NCBI GenBank assembly: GCA_029204225.1
Contig: CM055113.1
Location: 4,293,194 to 4,357,193, forward strand
DNA from: Diphasiastrum complanatum
Lineage: Eukaryota; Streptophyta; Lycopodiopsida; Lycopodiales; Lycopodiaceae
Length of the DNA: 64,000 bases
Direction of reading: 5' to 3'
Position numbers and translations under genes: made by a program. The notes beneath the pieces were generated by a model, which searched no databases, was not told the origin of the DNA, and worked only from the letters and a program-made list of their open reading frames with translations. Shown here piece by piece: positions 12,502-23,010 of the stretch. Position 1 is the stretch's first letter. Each line of letters opens with the position of its first letter.

Positions 12502-12905
12502 TGTTGAATGTGGGAAAGCCACAAAGTATGATTTTGATCTCCTAAGATGTGGTAATTGCACATAGATCACCCATAGATTGAAAACCAAGATCTATTCCAT
12601 AAATCTAAGGCAAGAGCACTTTCTACCATGCATAGATCAACCAAACAAGTACATTCACACATGTGGACACTTTTCAAAGAAAAAACTAAGTTTGAAAATG
12701 CCTTCCTCTCTCTCGAGAGAGAAACAAATTTGACTAAAAATGTGTGGAAATCTCAATAACTCCAAAATTTTACATTACAAATGGACTATTGCCTCTATAT
12801 GTAGCTACTCGAGGTAGAGAAGCATGATTGGACCCCTTCTTTTCCTACTGCTAAGTAGCTTGCAAGTTGAAAAAAAACAAAACAGATAACAAGAAAACTG
12901 AGATT
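12502..12905 (+). repeat. LTR fragment of a third Copia-type family, with PBS remnant
   Basis: TGTTGAATG starts directly after TTCTGATACCA (12491-12501), the complement of an initiator-Met primer-binding site, so this is the inner edge of the 5' LTR of a minus-strand element. A partial second copy is at 60355-60510 (shared CTCCTAAGATGTGGT and GATTGAAAACCAAGATCTAT). It is cut at its right by the Copia insertion at 12911. Confidence 0.65.
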
Positions 12906-12910
12906 GAAAC
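12906..12910 (+). repeat. Target site duplication GAAAC, left copy
   Basis: GAAAC flanks the left LTR and recurs at 17426-17430 just after the right LTR. Five-bp duplications are typical of LTR-retrotransposon integration. Confidence 0.85.
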
Positions 12911-13646
12911 TCTTGAATTTCACATGTATGGATTGTCCACTACATGTACTTGTGATCTCCTAAGGTGTGTAGATGCACCAAGATCAAGATTAGATTGAGA
13001 TTCAAGATCTATCTTTGATTCTATGGCAAAAACACACTACTACATGCATTCAATCACTTCCAACTCTCACTCACACGTGTGGGAAGTGTTAAAAAATAAT
13101 CTAAGTAAAAACAAGCTGCTTTCCTTGGGTAGAGGGAGAAAAACCATCATGAGCTCTCGGGTAGAGAGAGAAATCTAGAAACTCAATAACTCACAAAATC
13201 CATGAAATCACCAAATCATTTAGATCCAAAATGAGGAGTACAATAATACTAGTAGATCCACGAGCTACCACTATGCTTAACTATGATTGGACCATACTTT
13301 GTCACCTCTTGATCCTATTGGACCATTGATCCATGCACCTCTTAATTCTATTGGACTATATTCAAGCACACCTCAATTTCCTATTGGACCTCACAAGGTT
13401 CCACCTCTAAATCCTATTGGACCTCTTGGAATTCATCAAACAAAAGCTTTACACTTGTCTACACTCTAATTGGCACGTGTTTAGCCTCTTACTCTATTTT
13501 GGCTCAATAGTGGCATTACAAGTGGAAATGCATAATTTGCCATCTATGCCAATTTTATTCCTATCAACATCCTACACCTAGATGCTTGATGTAAAAAACA
13601 TAAGACCCCTATATCTGACATAGATAATATTTTTCAATTCTTCACA
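12911..13646 (-). repeat. 3' LTR of Copia family 3 element
   Basis: 736 bp, matching 16694-17425. It contains CTCTCGGGTAGAGAGAGA and a CACACGTGTG palindrome at 13072-13081. The second base of its outer end is mutated (TC instead of TG). Confidence 0.9.
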
Positions 13647-13664
13647 CTCTTCCTAAAAAATTAT

Positions 13665-13946
13665 CTATGAAGATTTGAGCATTGATCTTGATATAACTCC
13701 AAGATTAGATCTATGCTTGATGAAAGCACTTTTGCTCAAAGGCTTGGTGAGTAGATCGGCAATACAAGAGGACGAGTTGACATGCTCCAAATAGATTTCT
13801 CCTCCAATAAGCTTTTTGGTAGATGAGTATCCAACCATGATCCCTTTGCATGCACTAGGATCTTCCTTCTTCCTTGTTTCCAAGGGAATATGGACAAAGC
13901 ATAAGCATCCAAAAACTCTAAGGTGATCAACCTTAGGCTTCTTCAA
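13665..13946 (-). pseudogene. Integrase C-terminal part fused to RNase H tail (RT deleted)
   Basis: The frame starts with the Copia integrase C-terminal signature (LRVFGCLCFVHIPLETRKK, then GIMVGYSSTKK). Within a few codons it jumps to the end of RNase H (GEIYLEHVNSSSCIADLLTK, then PLSKSAFIKHRS). In full-length relatives, such as the element at 23011-27127, about 2 kb encoding RT and most of RNase H lies between. The junction is near 13805-13815 and the frame stays open across it. This is a clean internal deletion; the fused product has no evident activity. Confidence 0.85.
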
Positions 13947-13981
13947 AAATAAGATTTCATATGGTGACTTTCCTCCAAGAG

Positions 13982-14860
13982 CTATATGTGGGAGCCTATT
14001 GCAAAGATAATTTGCACAATTAATGGCTTCTCCCCAAAAAAATCTTTGGGCAAAGATGTCTCAATTCTCATAGATTTTGCACATTCACATAGAGATCTAT
14101 TCTTTCTCTCGGCCACTCCATTTTGAAATGGAGAGTAGGCACAAGAAAACTCTTTTTTAATGCCTTCAAGCTCACAAAGATCTTGAAATTTATTGGAGAT
14201 ATATTCACCACCTCCATCACTTCTAAGAGCTTTAATCTTGAATGAGAATTGCTTCTCTACATAAGCTTTGAAAATAAGGAAATGATCAAACACCATGGAT
14301 TTAGAAGCAAGAAGATATATCCAAGTGAATCTTGTGTGATCATCAATGAAAGTAACAAAACAAGTGGCTCCTCCCTTGCTTGTAGTTGATGAGAAATGCA
14401 CATCCGAGTGGATTAACTCCAAAGGATGCTTGCTTTTGATAGAAGATCTTGTAAATGGCTTTTTGTGAGATTTAGCAATAGCACAAGCCTCACAAGGCTT
14501 GATCTTCTTGGAGAGTGACTTTGGCAAGCCAATAGCTTTGGCTTCTTTGATCATAGAGAGCATGGATTTGTAGTTGGAATGTCCCAACCTCCTATGCCAT
14601 AATTCCTCCATAGAGAGCTTGTTCACAAGAGCAACATTACAAGCATTCACATACTCTTTTGGATCTAGTTTATAGATGTCACCAAATCTAGATCCTAATG
14701 CAAGTATCTCATCATTCTTCTTGATAGTGCAAGTATCAACATTGAATTTCACATCAAGGCCATTATCAAGCAATTGGCCAACACTAATAAGATTCTTGGT
14801 AAGCTTAGGTACATAAAGAGCTTTAGAGAGAGAAGGAACTTTAGAGGATGCAAGCTTCAA
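13982..14860 (-). CDS. Copia GAG-pre-integrase and integrase core
   Basis: Read on minus, the zinc-binding pre-integrase (HHCC) shows LWHRRLGHSNYKSMLSM and CEACAIAKSHKKPF. The DDE core follows with IHSDV, DDHTRFTWIYLL, ALRSDGGGEYISNKF and YSPFQNGVAERKNR, giving all three acidic positions. The integrase joins cDNA ends to target DNA. The frame is open for 292 codons, but the C-terminal part is shifted relative to the next frame at 13946. It lies downstream of gag/protease, as in all Copia elements. Confidence 0.88.
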   Translation of the reverse strand: MKLASSKVPSLSKALYVPKLTKNLISVGQLLDNGLDVKFNVDTCTIKKNDEILALGSRFGDIYKLDPKEYVNACNVALVNKLSMEELWHRRLGHSNYKSMLSMIKEAKAIGLPKSLSKKIKPCEACAIAKSHKKPFTRSSIKSKHPLELIHSDVHFSSTTSKGGATCFVTFIDDHTRFTWIYLLASKSMVFDHFLIFKAYVEKQFSFKIKALRSDGGGEYISNKFQDLCELEGIKKEFSCAYSPFQNGVAERKNRSLCECAKSMRIETSLPKDFFGEKPLIVQIIFAIGSHI

Positions 14861-14871
14861 GGGAATGTTCC

Positions 14872-16005
14872 CTATGACTTCAATAGGACATTCAAAATCA
14901 TTTGCAGTGTATATTCATTTCTTGACTCCATCATAAGGTGCAATAGAAGAGAAAGAGTCCTTGGAGCTACACATATGTGAAGAGGCTCCAATATCAATAT
15001 ACCATAGGCCGTCCTTCTTGAAAGGAGTAGATGAGAAACTAGAGACCATAAGAGATCCCTCTCCATCACTTGCAATAGTGTCTTCCTTCTCATTGGTAAT
15101 GTTGGCTTGCTTGAGTTGATTCTTCTTCTTGAAGCAATTGGTGGCATAATGACCTTTCTTGCCAGAATAAAAGCACTTGATCTTCTTCTTCTTGAGCTTG
15201 GATGATAAAGCATTAGAGGAATCATCTTCCTCCTCATCTTTGTCTTTGGATTTGACTTTGTCCTTGCTTGAGGATTGTTGATGTTGTTCTTGCTCCTCCC
15301 TTTGTGCTTATCCTTGGCAAAGAGAGCTTTGCCATTATTATGAGTGAGAGAAAGCTTGTCCATTCTCAAGAGCTTGTACTCTTGTCTTGATTCTTCCGAA
15401 ATTAGCACACTTTTGAGAGCCTCCAAACTTGGTAGCTCCTCCTTAATGGCATAGGATTGGACAAGGTTATCAAATTCACTTCTCAAGCCATTGATTATGA
15501 CTTGAACTAGCTCATTTTGATTGATGGAATCACCAATACAAGCAAGTTCTCTATGAATATCTTTTACTCTCAAAACATAACTAGATGCACTCTCATCACT
15601 CTTTTGGCTACTTTGAAAGATTTGATTCCTAAGAGTGAGAAGCCTAGAGGTATTCTTAGCCTCATAGATAGCCTTGAGACAATCCCAAGCTTCTTTGGCT
15701 GTTGTACAAGAACCTATCTCCCTCAATATCTCATTAGAGACATTCATCTTAATGTAGTGGAGAGCCATCCTAGCTCTCTTTTTGTATTTTTGAACCTCTT
15801 GAAGAACTTGTGGTTCTTCTTCAAGGCCAAGAACTATGTCCATCACGTCTTGAAGGATCAAGATGGACTCCATCCTCATTTTCCAAATTGAATAATTTGA
15901 AGTGGTCAATCTTTCACTTGGTTTCAACAAGGATGAACCCATTGAAGACATTTGAAGTGAAGAAAACTCAAATGATGAACAATAAATTTTGCTACACACT
16001 CTCAA
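14872..16005 (-). pseudogene. Copia gag (UBN2-type) with frameshift before zinc knuckle and protease
   Basis: The N-terminal part reads LTTSNYSIWKMRMESIL, then AWDCLKAIYEAKNTSRLLTL and a VIINGLRSEFDNLV segment, the standard plant Copia capsid. Near 15290-15240 the open frame leaves the coding frame. In the other frame a zinc knuckle follows (CFYSGKKGHYATNC at about 15170-15130), whose second Cys is Ser. Then comes a protease start with DIGASSHMC, matching the D-S/T-GA active site of Copia proteases with Ile at the second position. The real start is probably the Met of MGSSLLKPSERL. Frameshift and Cys loss indicate decay. Confidence 0.85.
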
Positions 16006-16680
16006 TAGGATCCAATAATAGAGTACAATCTCTTTCTATGAAAGATCTTGCAACTATTTGTGAATTGATTCTCACTAGCTGCACAAATCTCTCTAAAACA
16101 AGATCTATTTCACATCAAATGATGGAGTATAGGCAAAGTTAAGATCAAACACTCTTAGCACATGTGATATACACTAAGAAACCAAATCTGACTCAAATAC
16201 AATGATATTGCTTGAAACAAAATGGCTAAGATCTCAAAACATATAGATGAGATTGGTAAGCATTCAACTGTGATTTTGGATCAAACAAGCAATCTCTTGA
16301 CCAAACTAAATGTGTCCACCCAGGTCTAGGAGCCCTACCTAACCCTCTTCAAAAGCTTATAACTTTCGATTGGCACAATCAAATGGAATGAAACTGATTG
16401 CATTAGAAAGTAGACAAAAATAGCTTCAAAAGAAGCTATCAAGCAAGATAAATGGATCAAGCATGAGAGAGAACTTACAAACTGAAATTCGATGTTCCTC
16501 ACATGTGTTTGAGCACCTGATTCCGTACAGTACCAGGTCAAACCCAATCAATGTCCTTTTGATCTCTTTTGATCCAAGATTGAACAAGATAGCTAGGAAA
16601 ATGGGCCTTGACAATTTCTAGCTCAAGATTGATGAAAATTTTTCACTTAGATGGATCAAAATGCATGGTAACCTTAGGTA

Positions 16681-16693
16681 GGCTCTGATACCA
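16681..16693 (-). promoter_or_regulatory. Primer-binding site, initiator-Met tRNA
   Basis: The minus strand reads TGGTATCAGAGCC, complementary to the 3' end of plant initiator-Met tRNA. It lies immediately inside the 5' LTR (16694-17425). Confidence 0.93.
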
Positions 16694-17425
16694 TGTTGAA
16701 TTTCACACGTGTGGATTGTCAACTACATGTACTTGTGATCTAAGGTGTGTAGATGCACCAAGATCAAGACTAGATTGAGATTCAAGATCTATCTTTGATT
16801 CTATGGCAAAAACACACTACTACATGCATTCAATCACTTCCAACTCTCACTCACACGTGTGGGAAGTGTTAAAAAATAATCTAAGTAAAACAAGCTGCTC
16901 TCCTCGGGTAGAGGGAGAAAAACCATCATGAGCTCTCGGGTAGAGAGAGAAAGCTAGAAACTCAATAACTCACAAAATCCATGAAATCACCAAATCAATT
17001 AGATCCAAAATGAGGAGTACAATGATACTAGTAGATCCACGAGCTACCACTATGCTTAACTATGATTAGACCATACTTTGTCACCTCTTGATCCTATTGG
17101 ACCATTGATCCATGCACCTCTTAATTCTATTCGACTATATTTAGGCACACCTCAATTTCCTTTTGGACCTCACAAGGTTCCACCTCTAAATCCTATTGGA
17201 CCTCTTGGAATTCATCAAATGAAAGCATTACACTTGTCTACACTCTAATTGGCACATGTTTAGCCTCTTACTCTATTTTGGCTCAATAGTGGCATTACAA
17301 GCAGAAATGCATAATTTGCCATCTATGCCAATTCTATTCCAATCAACATCCTACACCTAGATGCTTGATGTAAAAACCATAAGACCCCTATATCTAACAT
17401 AGATAACCTTTTTCAATTCTTCACA
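16694..17425 (-). repeat. 5' LTR of Copia family 3 element
   Basis: 732 bp, ends TGTTGAA and TTCACA, near identical to 12911-13646. CACACGTGTG palindromes lie at 16704-16713 and 16852-16861. Confidence 0.92.
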
Positions 17426-17430
17426 GAAAC
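17426..17430 (+). repeat. Target site duplication GAAAC, right copy
   Basis: Matches 12906-12910 exactly. Confidence 0.85.
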
Positions 17431-17648
17431 TACTATAAGGTGACAAAGTTAGTGGTAAACAACAAAACAAAGACACTAAGATTGAATAGCAGGAAGCTGC
17501 ATAGGGGGGATAGGCGTTGCTGCCAGGAGCAACAGACTGGTGGACTGATGACAAAAGCAACTTGGGAGCCCAGTGATTAGGCTCCATGCCAGCTGTGGGT
17601 AGAAATTCAAGAGTCAAAATGGAAAGATGATACCAGCAGAAGCCTGAA

Positions 17649-17651
<3 letters not shown>

Positions 17652-17717
<66 letters not shown>
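17652..17717 (+). repeat. (GA)33 microsatellite
   Basis: Uninterrupted GA dinucleotides, about 130 bp downstream of the stop codon of the SNF2 gene (which runs on the minus strand). Confidence 0.95.
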
Positions 17718-17719
<2 letters not shown>

Positions 17720-17849
17720 AAAACAACAATTGACCGGACATCTAAAGTCAAATCCTCAACAAAAACACTAGAGTTTATGAAATTTTTTGAAGCAAAGGTC
17801 AAAATTAAATGACAGACAATCTTTTACTCTCTTGAATAATTAATAAAAA

Positions 17850-18646
17850 TTAGAGACGCATAAGAAGCCGAACTTCTTCAACACGCATTAGCCTTTGCTG
17901 CTCCTGGGATTTATCAAAGGCAGCCTGGGCAAACTGTCTTTTCGTTTCTTGTAGGTCCAATATGCGCTCTTCAATGCTGTCGGCAACAATCAACCTAAAA
18001 ATATGCACCTCGCTTGTCTGACCAAGCCTATGCACCCGATCCATAGCTTGTTCATCAACAACTGGATTCTACCACGGGTCTAGCATGTAAACATGTGAGG
18101 CTGATGTAAGATTGAAGCTAGTGCCAGCTGCCTTTAAAGTTAACAAAAAAACAGTGGGAGATTTTGACTTTGATGATTTAAAGGCCTGGAGTGCTTTTTC
18201 CCTCTTTGTGGCAGACATGCTACCATCAATCCGTACAAACTTAAACCCTGCATCTTTCAAAGGTTGCTGAGCGAATGTTAGCATCTTGGCAAACTGTGAA
18301 AATACTACTGACTTAATTAAGGGATCCCTTTCCCATGTTTCTTGTAACAAGCTAATAAGAGCATCAATCTTAGCACTGCTCTTCACATGTCTGTCTGTGA
18401 TGGACTCAATTTTTGCTTCATCCAATGGAGCTGAAAAAACATCAGAATCTGTCAAAGCAAATCAACATAAAGGGCAGCTCTTCTTGTCACACATAAGTGT
18501 TTTCTGAATGCATCGTTGGCAAAACACATGTGCACAACGTGTAATAACTGCAGAATGCGGGGGTGAGAGGCAGATAGGGCAGTCAAATTCTTCCCCAGTT
18601 TGAGCTAGCAGCTTCTGTAGCAACTTTGAGCTTGCTAATGAGGGTC
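17850..18646 (-). CDS. SMARCA3L1-like: SNF2 gene exon 3: RING finger and helicase C-terminal lobe, two stop codons
   Basis: The acceptor is CTGCAG before 18646. The exon opens with [16 protein letters not shown], then a C3HC4 RING ([23 protein letters not shown], ending CPLC), which would recruit a ubiquitin-conjugating enzyme. The C-lobe shows [20 protein letters not shown] (motif IV region), [19 protein letters not shown] (motif V) and [17 protein letters not shown] (motif VI with the Arg finger). The final TAA is at 17850-17852. Two in-frame stops: TGA at 18462-18464, where relatives have Arg just after CPLC, and TAG at 18069-18071, where DPWWNP is expected. Both fit C-to-T transitions on one strand. 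No frameshift is present, so decay seems recent. Read-through or an assembly base error are alternatives. Confidence 0.85.
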
Positions 18647-18734
18647 CTGCAGAACATAAAATACCAGGATAAGTGTTACACTGAGAAATAGATAGTTCAT
18701 AAAAATAATTAAACACAGCTGGTTACTTCTTACT

Positions 18735-19085
18735 CCTGATAGTGGATCTAGTTCCAACATGACTAGTCACAAGGAATTCTTTACTTCTTTGATCTCTTAT
18801 GTTGGATCCAAGAAAGTGGTTCACATGCCAAATGGTGGTGAGTGTATGATCAAAGGTATTGGCTCAATTACTATTTGCCTTTCTACTAATAGGAATGCAA
18901 TGCTTGATGGTCTTCTTTACATTCCTTCACTTTCAAGGAATTTGCTAAGTGTTGGTCAAATGTTAAAGAAAGGGTACAAGACAAAGTTTGTTAGGGATGT
19001 TTGCTTCATTACTAAGGGAGATGTCTTGATTTCTAGGGTGGATAAGCACTATGATGATGATCGTCTTCATGTCTTGACGATGTGA
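18735..19085 (+). pseudogene. Copia protease fragment
   Basis: DSGSSSNMTSHKEFFTSL matches the D-S-G active site and following N-M-T of Copia aspartic proteases. GSITICLSTNRNAMLDGLLY and SLSRNLLSVGQMLKKGYKTK then match the segment that leads into pre-integrase. It ends at a TGA near 19085 with no integrase behind it. It lies within about 100 bp of the SNF2 exon 3 acceptor, on the opposite strand, at the very end of the giant intron. Confidence 0.82.
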
Positions 19086-20339
19086 GATAAAATGTAAGTT
19101 CATTCGTGTGCATGCTCCATCACGATTTGGTACTTATTCTATGGCATTTTCTCTCTCATATCCAAAGATCTCTTTGATCAATCTCTTTAACATTGGATTC
19201 ACAAACATGAGCCACCTGCAAAAATAGAATATAGCTGATCTCAATAACAATGTCCAGGTTTTTGAAGTTCAGATACACAATTTCAAAATAAAATTAGAGA
19301 ATTGGAAGCTGAAGTACTCATGAATAACAAGAAGGCATGTGATTTTTTTCTATGTCTCGTATGGAATAGCTAGAGACCTATTGGAGACCTATTAGGTGGT
19401 ATGGATCGATCACTACCCGAAGTGCTAGATGAAACTCGACCTACATGTATTATTTTTAGTACTAACATCATTACTATATATATATTTTGACTAGTGACAT
19501 AAATTTACATTGCAAGAGAATAACAAACGAGCCACAAACACATTATATAGAAATAGTGGATATAATAACTAGACCTGCATCATGTAAAGGAGCAAGTGCT
19601 GAATGATCATGTACTAGGTTGTGGCACTGTCGATGAGGTAGTGGTTGCGTCACAAGAAGGTCCTCCCAGTGCCTTGCGATCATTGCAACATTTGAGGTCC
19701 TCCTAGTGCCTTGCGATCCACGTCCACGTCCACATATAGGAGCATTTCTGAAATCTCTCCAAAGAAGATACTACATAAATACCATTCATAGAAATTAGAC
19801 ATATCAACATCAATTTTTCTCTTTAAAACATTGAGGATAGATATAAAAAATGAAACACTATAAATTGAAAAAAAACTGAACTTAATTAACTACTACGCTT
19901 TGCAAGCCAATGCTAGACCTTTCCTGCGATCTAGGAGAGGTGTCTTCATGGCTGACGTGGTCGATCATCTGACAAAACCATTTCTACATCCATAGCAAAA
20001 ATACATTACTAACCATAAAAACCATGACCACTAACAAACGACGTCAAGCAACAACCACAAAATTTATAACTTACAAGAAGTAATGTTAACAAAAACATGT
20101 TTGTATGAGTAGAAAATTCATAGCATAGTTAATTTTGGTAGTGAAAGATAGAGCATTTCGACGAATAATATACACTCCCAAGATTTGGACCTAAATTCTC
20201 AAGCAATGAAATCAAGAGATCATATTTTTTCAACAATAAGGACTTTATGCTTCCAAGAAAAAATTGTTGAAATAAAAAAAGCTAAATTCCAAGTTAGATG
20301 CAAAATCTAGTTAGATAGCTTGTTAGAAAGCTAGCATTA
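19086..20339. other. No recognisable gene
   Basis: AT-rich sequence with short open frames only. A direct repeat of about 25 bp (AGGTCCTCC then AGTGCCTTGCGATC, near 19660 and 19697) is the only structure I noticed. Confidence 0.45.
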
Positions 20340-21330
20340 GAGAAACTTAGAACCCGAAGAGGGCCTTTGAAAAAGATGCTTTTTTAATTTTTTTCTTATT
20401 TTCTTTGCCATGTGGACCAATTGAAACTTTGAAATCGGTGTTCTACGTAACGTAGAATTTTTCAGAAATAAATAAAATAAATTTTTTTTAAATATATTGA
20501 TGTTTCGTCGGGCAGCTTGTGAAAATGATATCGGTTGTTGAGGCCTGCCCTTCCTGCTCATCACTGCCCGAAGAGACCCAAAAATATTGAAAAAAATATA
20601 TGATAGATGGCTGAAATGAGAAAGTCAATGTACCATTAGTGTATATGCATTGTCAAATAATAGTTAACAAGGTTAACTAGAGCTAATTTGTAGCGCCAAA
20701 TACAATTTTCGCCAACACATATTTTCAGAATTCATGGTTTTTTGTCTATGCATATTTTTAGATTCATAGTTCGGTGTTTTAGATTTTTGCCTGCACATTA
20801 CGAATGGCGCCATCAAGGAAGCCGTGCTCCTCAATCGACTCTGTGCTTCTATTCAACAAGAAAGACAATAATGGATTATGGGTGCAATATTCAAAAAACT
20901 CTTGGGTTTTGATGCATCCATCATCAAGAGGAACATTTCAAAAAAGCAAATGGTCAAAACTATCATTTCGATCTTATTGGAAGGCCAGAACTTTGGATTT
21001 CAGAACATCATCAGGAGGAAAATCTATTTCTAAAATTTTAGTCCAACTTGTATATATGCATTCAGAGATAAATGTGCAAGGATTCAACTATTAGGATCAC
21101 AAAAAAAATAACTATGAGTATTGATATTTTTGATACTTTGATTTTTGTCATCCATTGGAAGCCAATGGACATTCAGAATGAAAAAATATTGAAATTATAT
21201 ACAATGATATAGTTTTGACATGTCATAAGGTGGAAGAAGATTGGAGTCAAAATTACATTAGACGGGAACTCACGCTCCTACAAGATGATGTACTTTCAGA
21301 CTTCAGATTCATTTTCAATGGTAAACTTGT
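20340..21330 (+). pseudogene. Unknown three-copy gene family, copy B (internally deleted)
   Basis: Exon 1 (20804-21094) is fully open and encodes the same roughly 95-residue domain as copies A and C: NGLWVQYSKNSWVLMHPSSRG, then FRSYWKARTLDFRTSSGGKS and VQLVYMHSEI. It ends in a TAG. The middle domain (exon 2 of the other copies) is missing. After about 130 bp the C-terminal piece appears (EEDWSQNYIRRELTLLQDDV, then FRFIFNGKLV, about 21230-21328), followed by GTAAGT as in the other copies. Upstream, GGGCCTTTGAAAAAGAT and repeated TGCCCG words (20340-20575) match the upstream regions of A and C. Function unknown. Confidence 0.58.
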
Positions 21331-21661
21331 AAGTAACTATAAACACTTGATTCTTTACAAATAGTTTCAATAAAAACTTTCTCATACATTCTCTATACTA
21401 ATTGTAACTCACTGACATGAGCTCAAGATCAAATGAAGAGATATTGGCGAAACAATGCAACTTATGGAAGAACACTGAGATTCACTATCAGCAAATACAT
21501 GTCTTTTTATCAATATAGAAAATTGTATTACTGTATAACACTATGGACACAACCTGATTGTAAGAATCTATATTGATATCAATAAAAATCCCATAAACGT
21601 GTCATTTACATGTAAGATTGTATCTTCTTTTTTTTATGTATATCTATTTACAAATGAATAT

Positions 21662-22021
21662 CTATTCAGTAATTTTTTCTATTTTTTCAGTGTCAGTATT
21701 AGGAACTAATAAGACAATAGTTTCATCTTCTATAATCTCGCCTTCCTCTGTTTCGGGAAGGACTTCTATGGCTTTTAAGGCAACATGCCTCTCTGCTATA
21801 ATATCGCCTTCCTCTATATTGAGAAGGACTTCTATGCCTTTTTGATCATATATATTAATATCTGCATCCTGAGCAACCTGAAAGGCTGTTAAGGCAGGAG
21901 CAAATTGCTTTCTAGGGCCCTCGATATTAGGTGTAATGCTTACACCGTTCTGTACATAGATTCTGATCAACTCTTGCTGAAATCTATATACATCGTCGGG
22001 AGTATACAACTCAAGAGTGAA
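21662..22021 (-). CDS. Unknown acidic ORF, possible 3' exon of the split minus-strand locus
   Basis: The open frame runs from a possible acceptor (AG before TTCACTC, about 22021) to a stop near 21662. It reads LYTPDDVYRFQQELIRIYVQ and then two imperfect copies of an acidic repeat (IEVLLNIEEGDIIAERHVAL and IEVLPETEEGEIIEDETIVL). I recognise no domain. It lies on the same strand as, and about 470 bp downstream of, the ORF ending at 22487, and may be a later exon or a separate relic. Confidence 0.35.
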   Translation of the reverse strand, partial: FTLELYTPDDVYRFQQELIRIYVQNGVSITPNIEGPRKQFAPALTAFQVAQDADINIYDQKGIEVLLNIEEGDIIAERHVALKAIEVLPETEEGEIIEDETIVLLVPNTDTEKIEKITE

Positions 22022-22486
22022 CTATCATCACAAAACACGTGAATCAGCAAATTACAAACAATGATAGTAAAGAAATATGAATCAGAATGAAAGAAACTAC
22101 AAATGAACAAAATATTATATTTTCAACATCTACATCCACTTGTAAATTATATCACTCAAAAAAGAGCTTTGTATTGTACAAGACGAACCATGCACAACTA
22201 AAAGTGTCTCTTTATTGTATACACTGCATATATTGAACGAAAATTAGTAATATTACGACAAAAAAATTATTTATGCTATGATGATAGATTTAAACTAAAA
22301 AAATACATGCCTATCAGAGATAAATTGAATATGCCTCGAGAGATTTAATGGTTATCCCTCCAATTGAGGTTGTCGTTGTAGGTATTTCTCGAATGACATC
22401 ATGAAGTAAAAAATCAACTTCTCTATGTGTATTAGCAATTGAGTTTACTTATACACATAGAAAATTTGATACTCCCTCATTCATTT

Positions 22487-23005
22487 TTACAGAAAGAATG
22501 TTCGGGTTCCAATGCTGACTGCAACAATCCAAATTAAAGCAATAAAAACAATCGAGAAATCCTTACTGATTCTCTTTGCCACTGGACTGCATTCGATGAA
22601 ATATACAGCCCTTTCAAAATTGGCGTCTTTTGCCTTCACCACTCCCATAAAAAATGGACTAACAACAAAAACTACACCATGAGAATCAGAACTAATACTA
22701 TGTTGCAAAAAGTTTCCTTCGGCTTCTATCATAACATCTGTAATCTTTGATGCTTTTTCTTTCAGCTCGAAACAAAATTTGGGACCTAATCTATACTTTA
22801 TATTTGAATCTGGAAGAAAGAAATCAAAATAATTGCCAAGAAGATCAATTTTATTAGCTAAGTAAGCCTCATATTGGTTATAATGCTCGGAATCAAAATA
22901 AACCTGCATGGAATCATATGGAATTCTGACAAAAAGATTATGTACAAGAGCAGAAAGAGAAGTAGACACAATATTTATAGAATTTTTGGTTATTTTGTCG
23001 AGCTC
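22487..23005 (-). pseudogene. Unknown ORF with C-terminal membrane segment, split by a Copia insertion
   Basis: The frame stays open from the insertion point at 23005/23010 to the stop at 22487. It reads ELDKITKNSINIVSTSLSAL, RIPYDSMQVYFDSEHYNQY, KYRLGPKFCFELKEKASKIT and VVFVVSPFFMGVVKAKD. It ends with a hydrophobic stretch (DFSIVFIALIWIVAVSIGT) that looks like a tail anchor. Removing the Copia element and one target duplicate (CTCTT) joins this frame without a shift to KVKIIQEE on the other side (27133-27200). I do not recognise the family. Further upstream a stop (TGA near 27200) interrupts the frame, so the locus is a relic or the coding region begins later. Confidence 0.55.
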
Positions 23006-23010
23006 CTCTT
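23006..23010 (+). repeat. Target site duplication CTCTT, left copy
   Basis: Identical to 27128-27132, flanking the Copia element at 23011-27127. Confidence 0.87.

Larger units (their letters stand above)
12911..17425 (-). mobile_element. Complete Ty1/copia insertion (family 3) lacking reverse transcriptase
   Basis: Left LTR 12911-13646 and right LTR 16694-17425 are near identical, with scattered substitutions and a 4-bp indel, and share TGTTGAA/TTCACA ends (the left copy starts TCTTGAA). The primer-binding site is at 16681-16693 (GGCTCTGATACCA on plus, TGGTATCAGAGCC on minus), abutting the right LTR, which is therefore the 5' LTR. The polypurine tract AGGAAGAG is at 13647-13654 on the minus strand. 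Flanking GAAAC repeats at 12906-12910 and 17426-17430 form the target duplication. The internal region carries gag, protease, integrase and the last part of RNase H, but no RT, so it is non-autonomous. Confidence 0.92.

Noticed and set aside
17614-17802. Leu-Ser repeat ORF
   Set aside because: Translation of the (GA)33 microsatellite.
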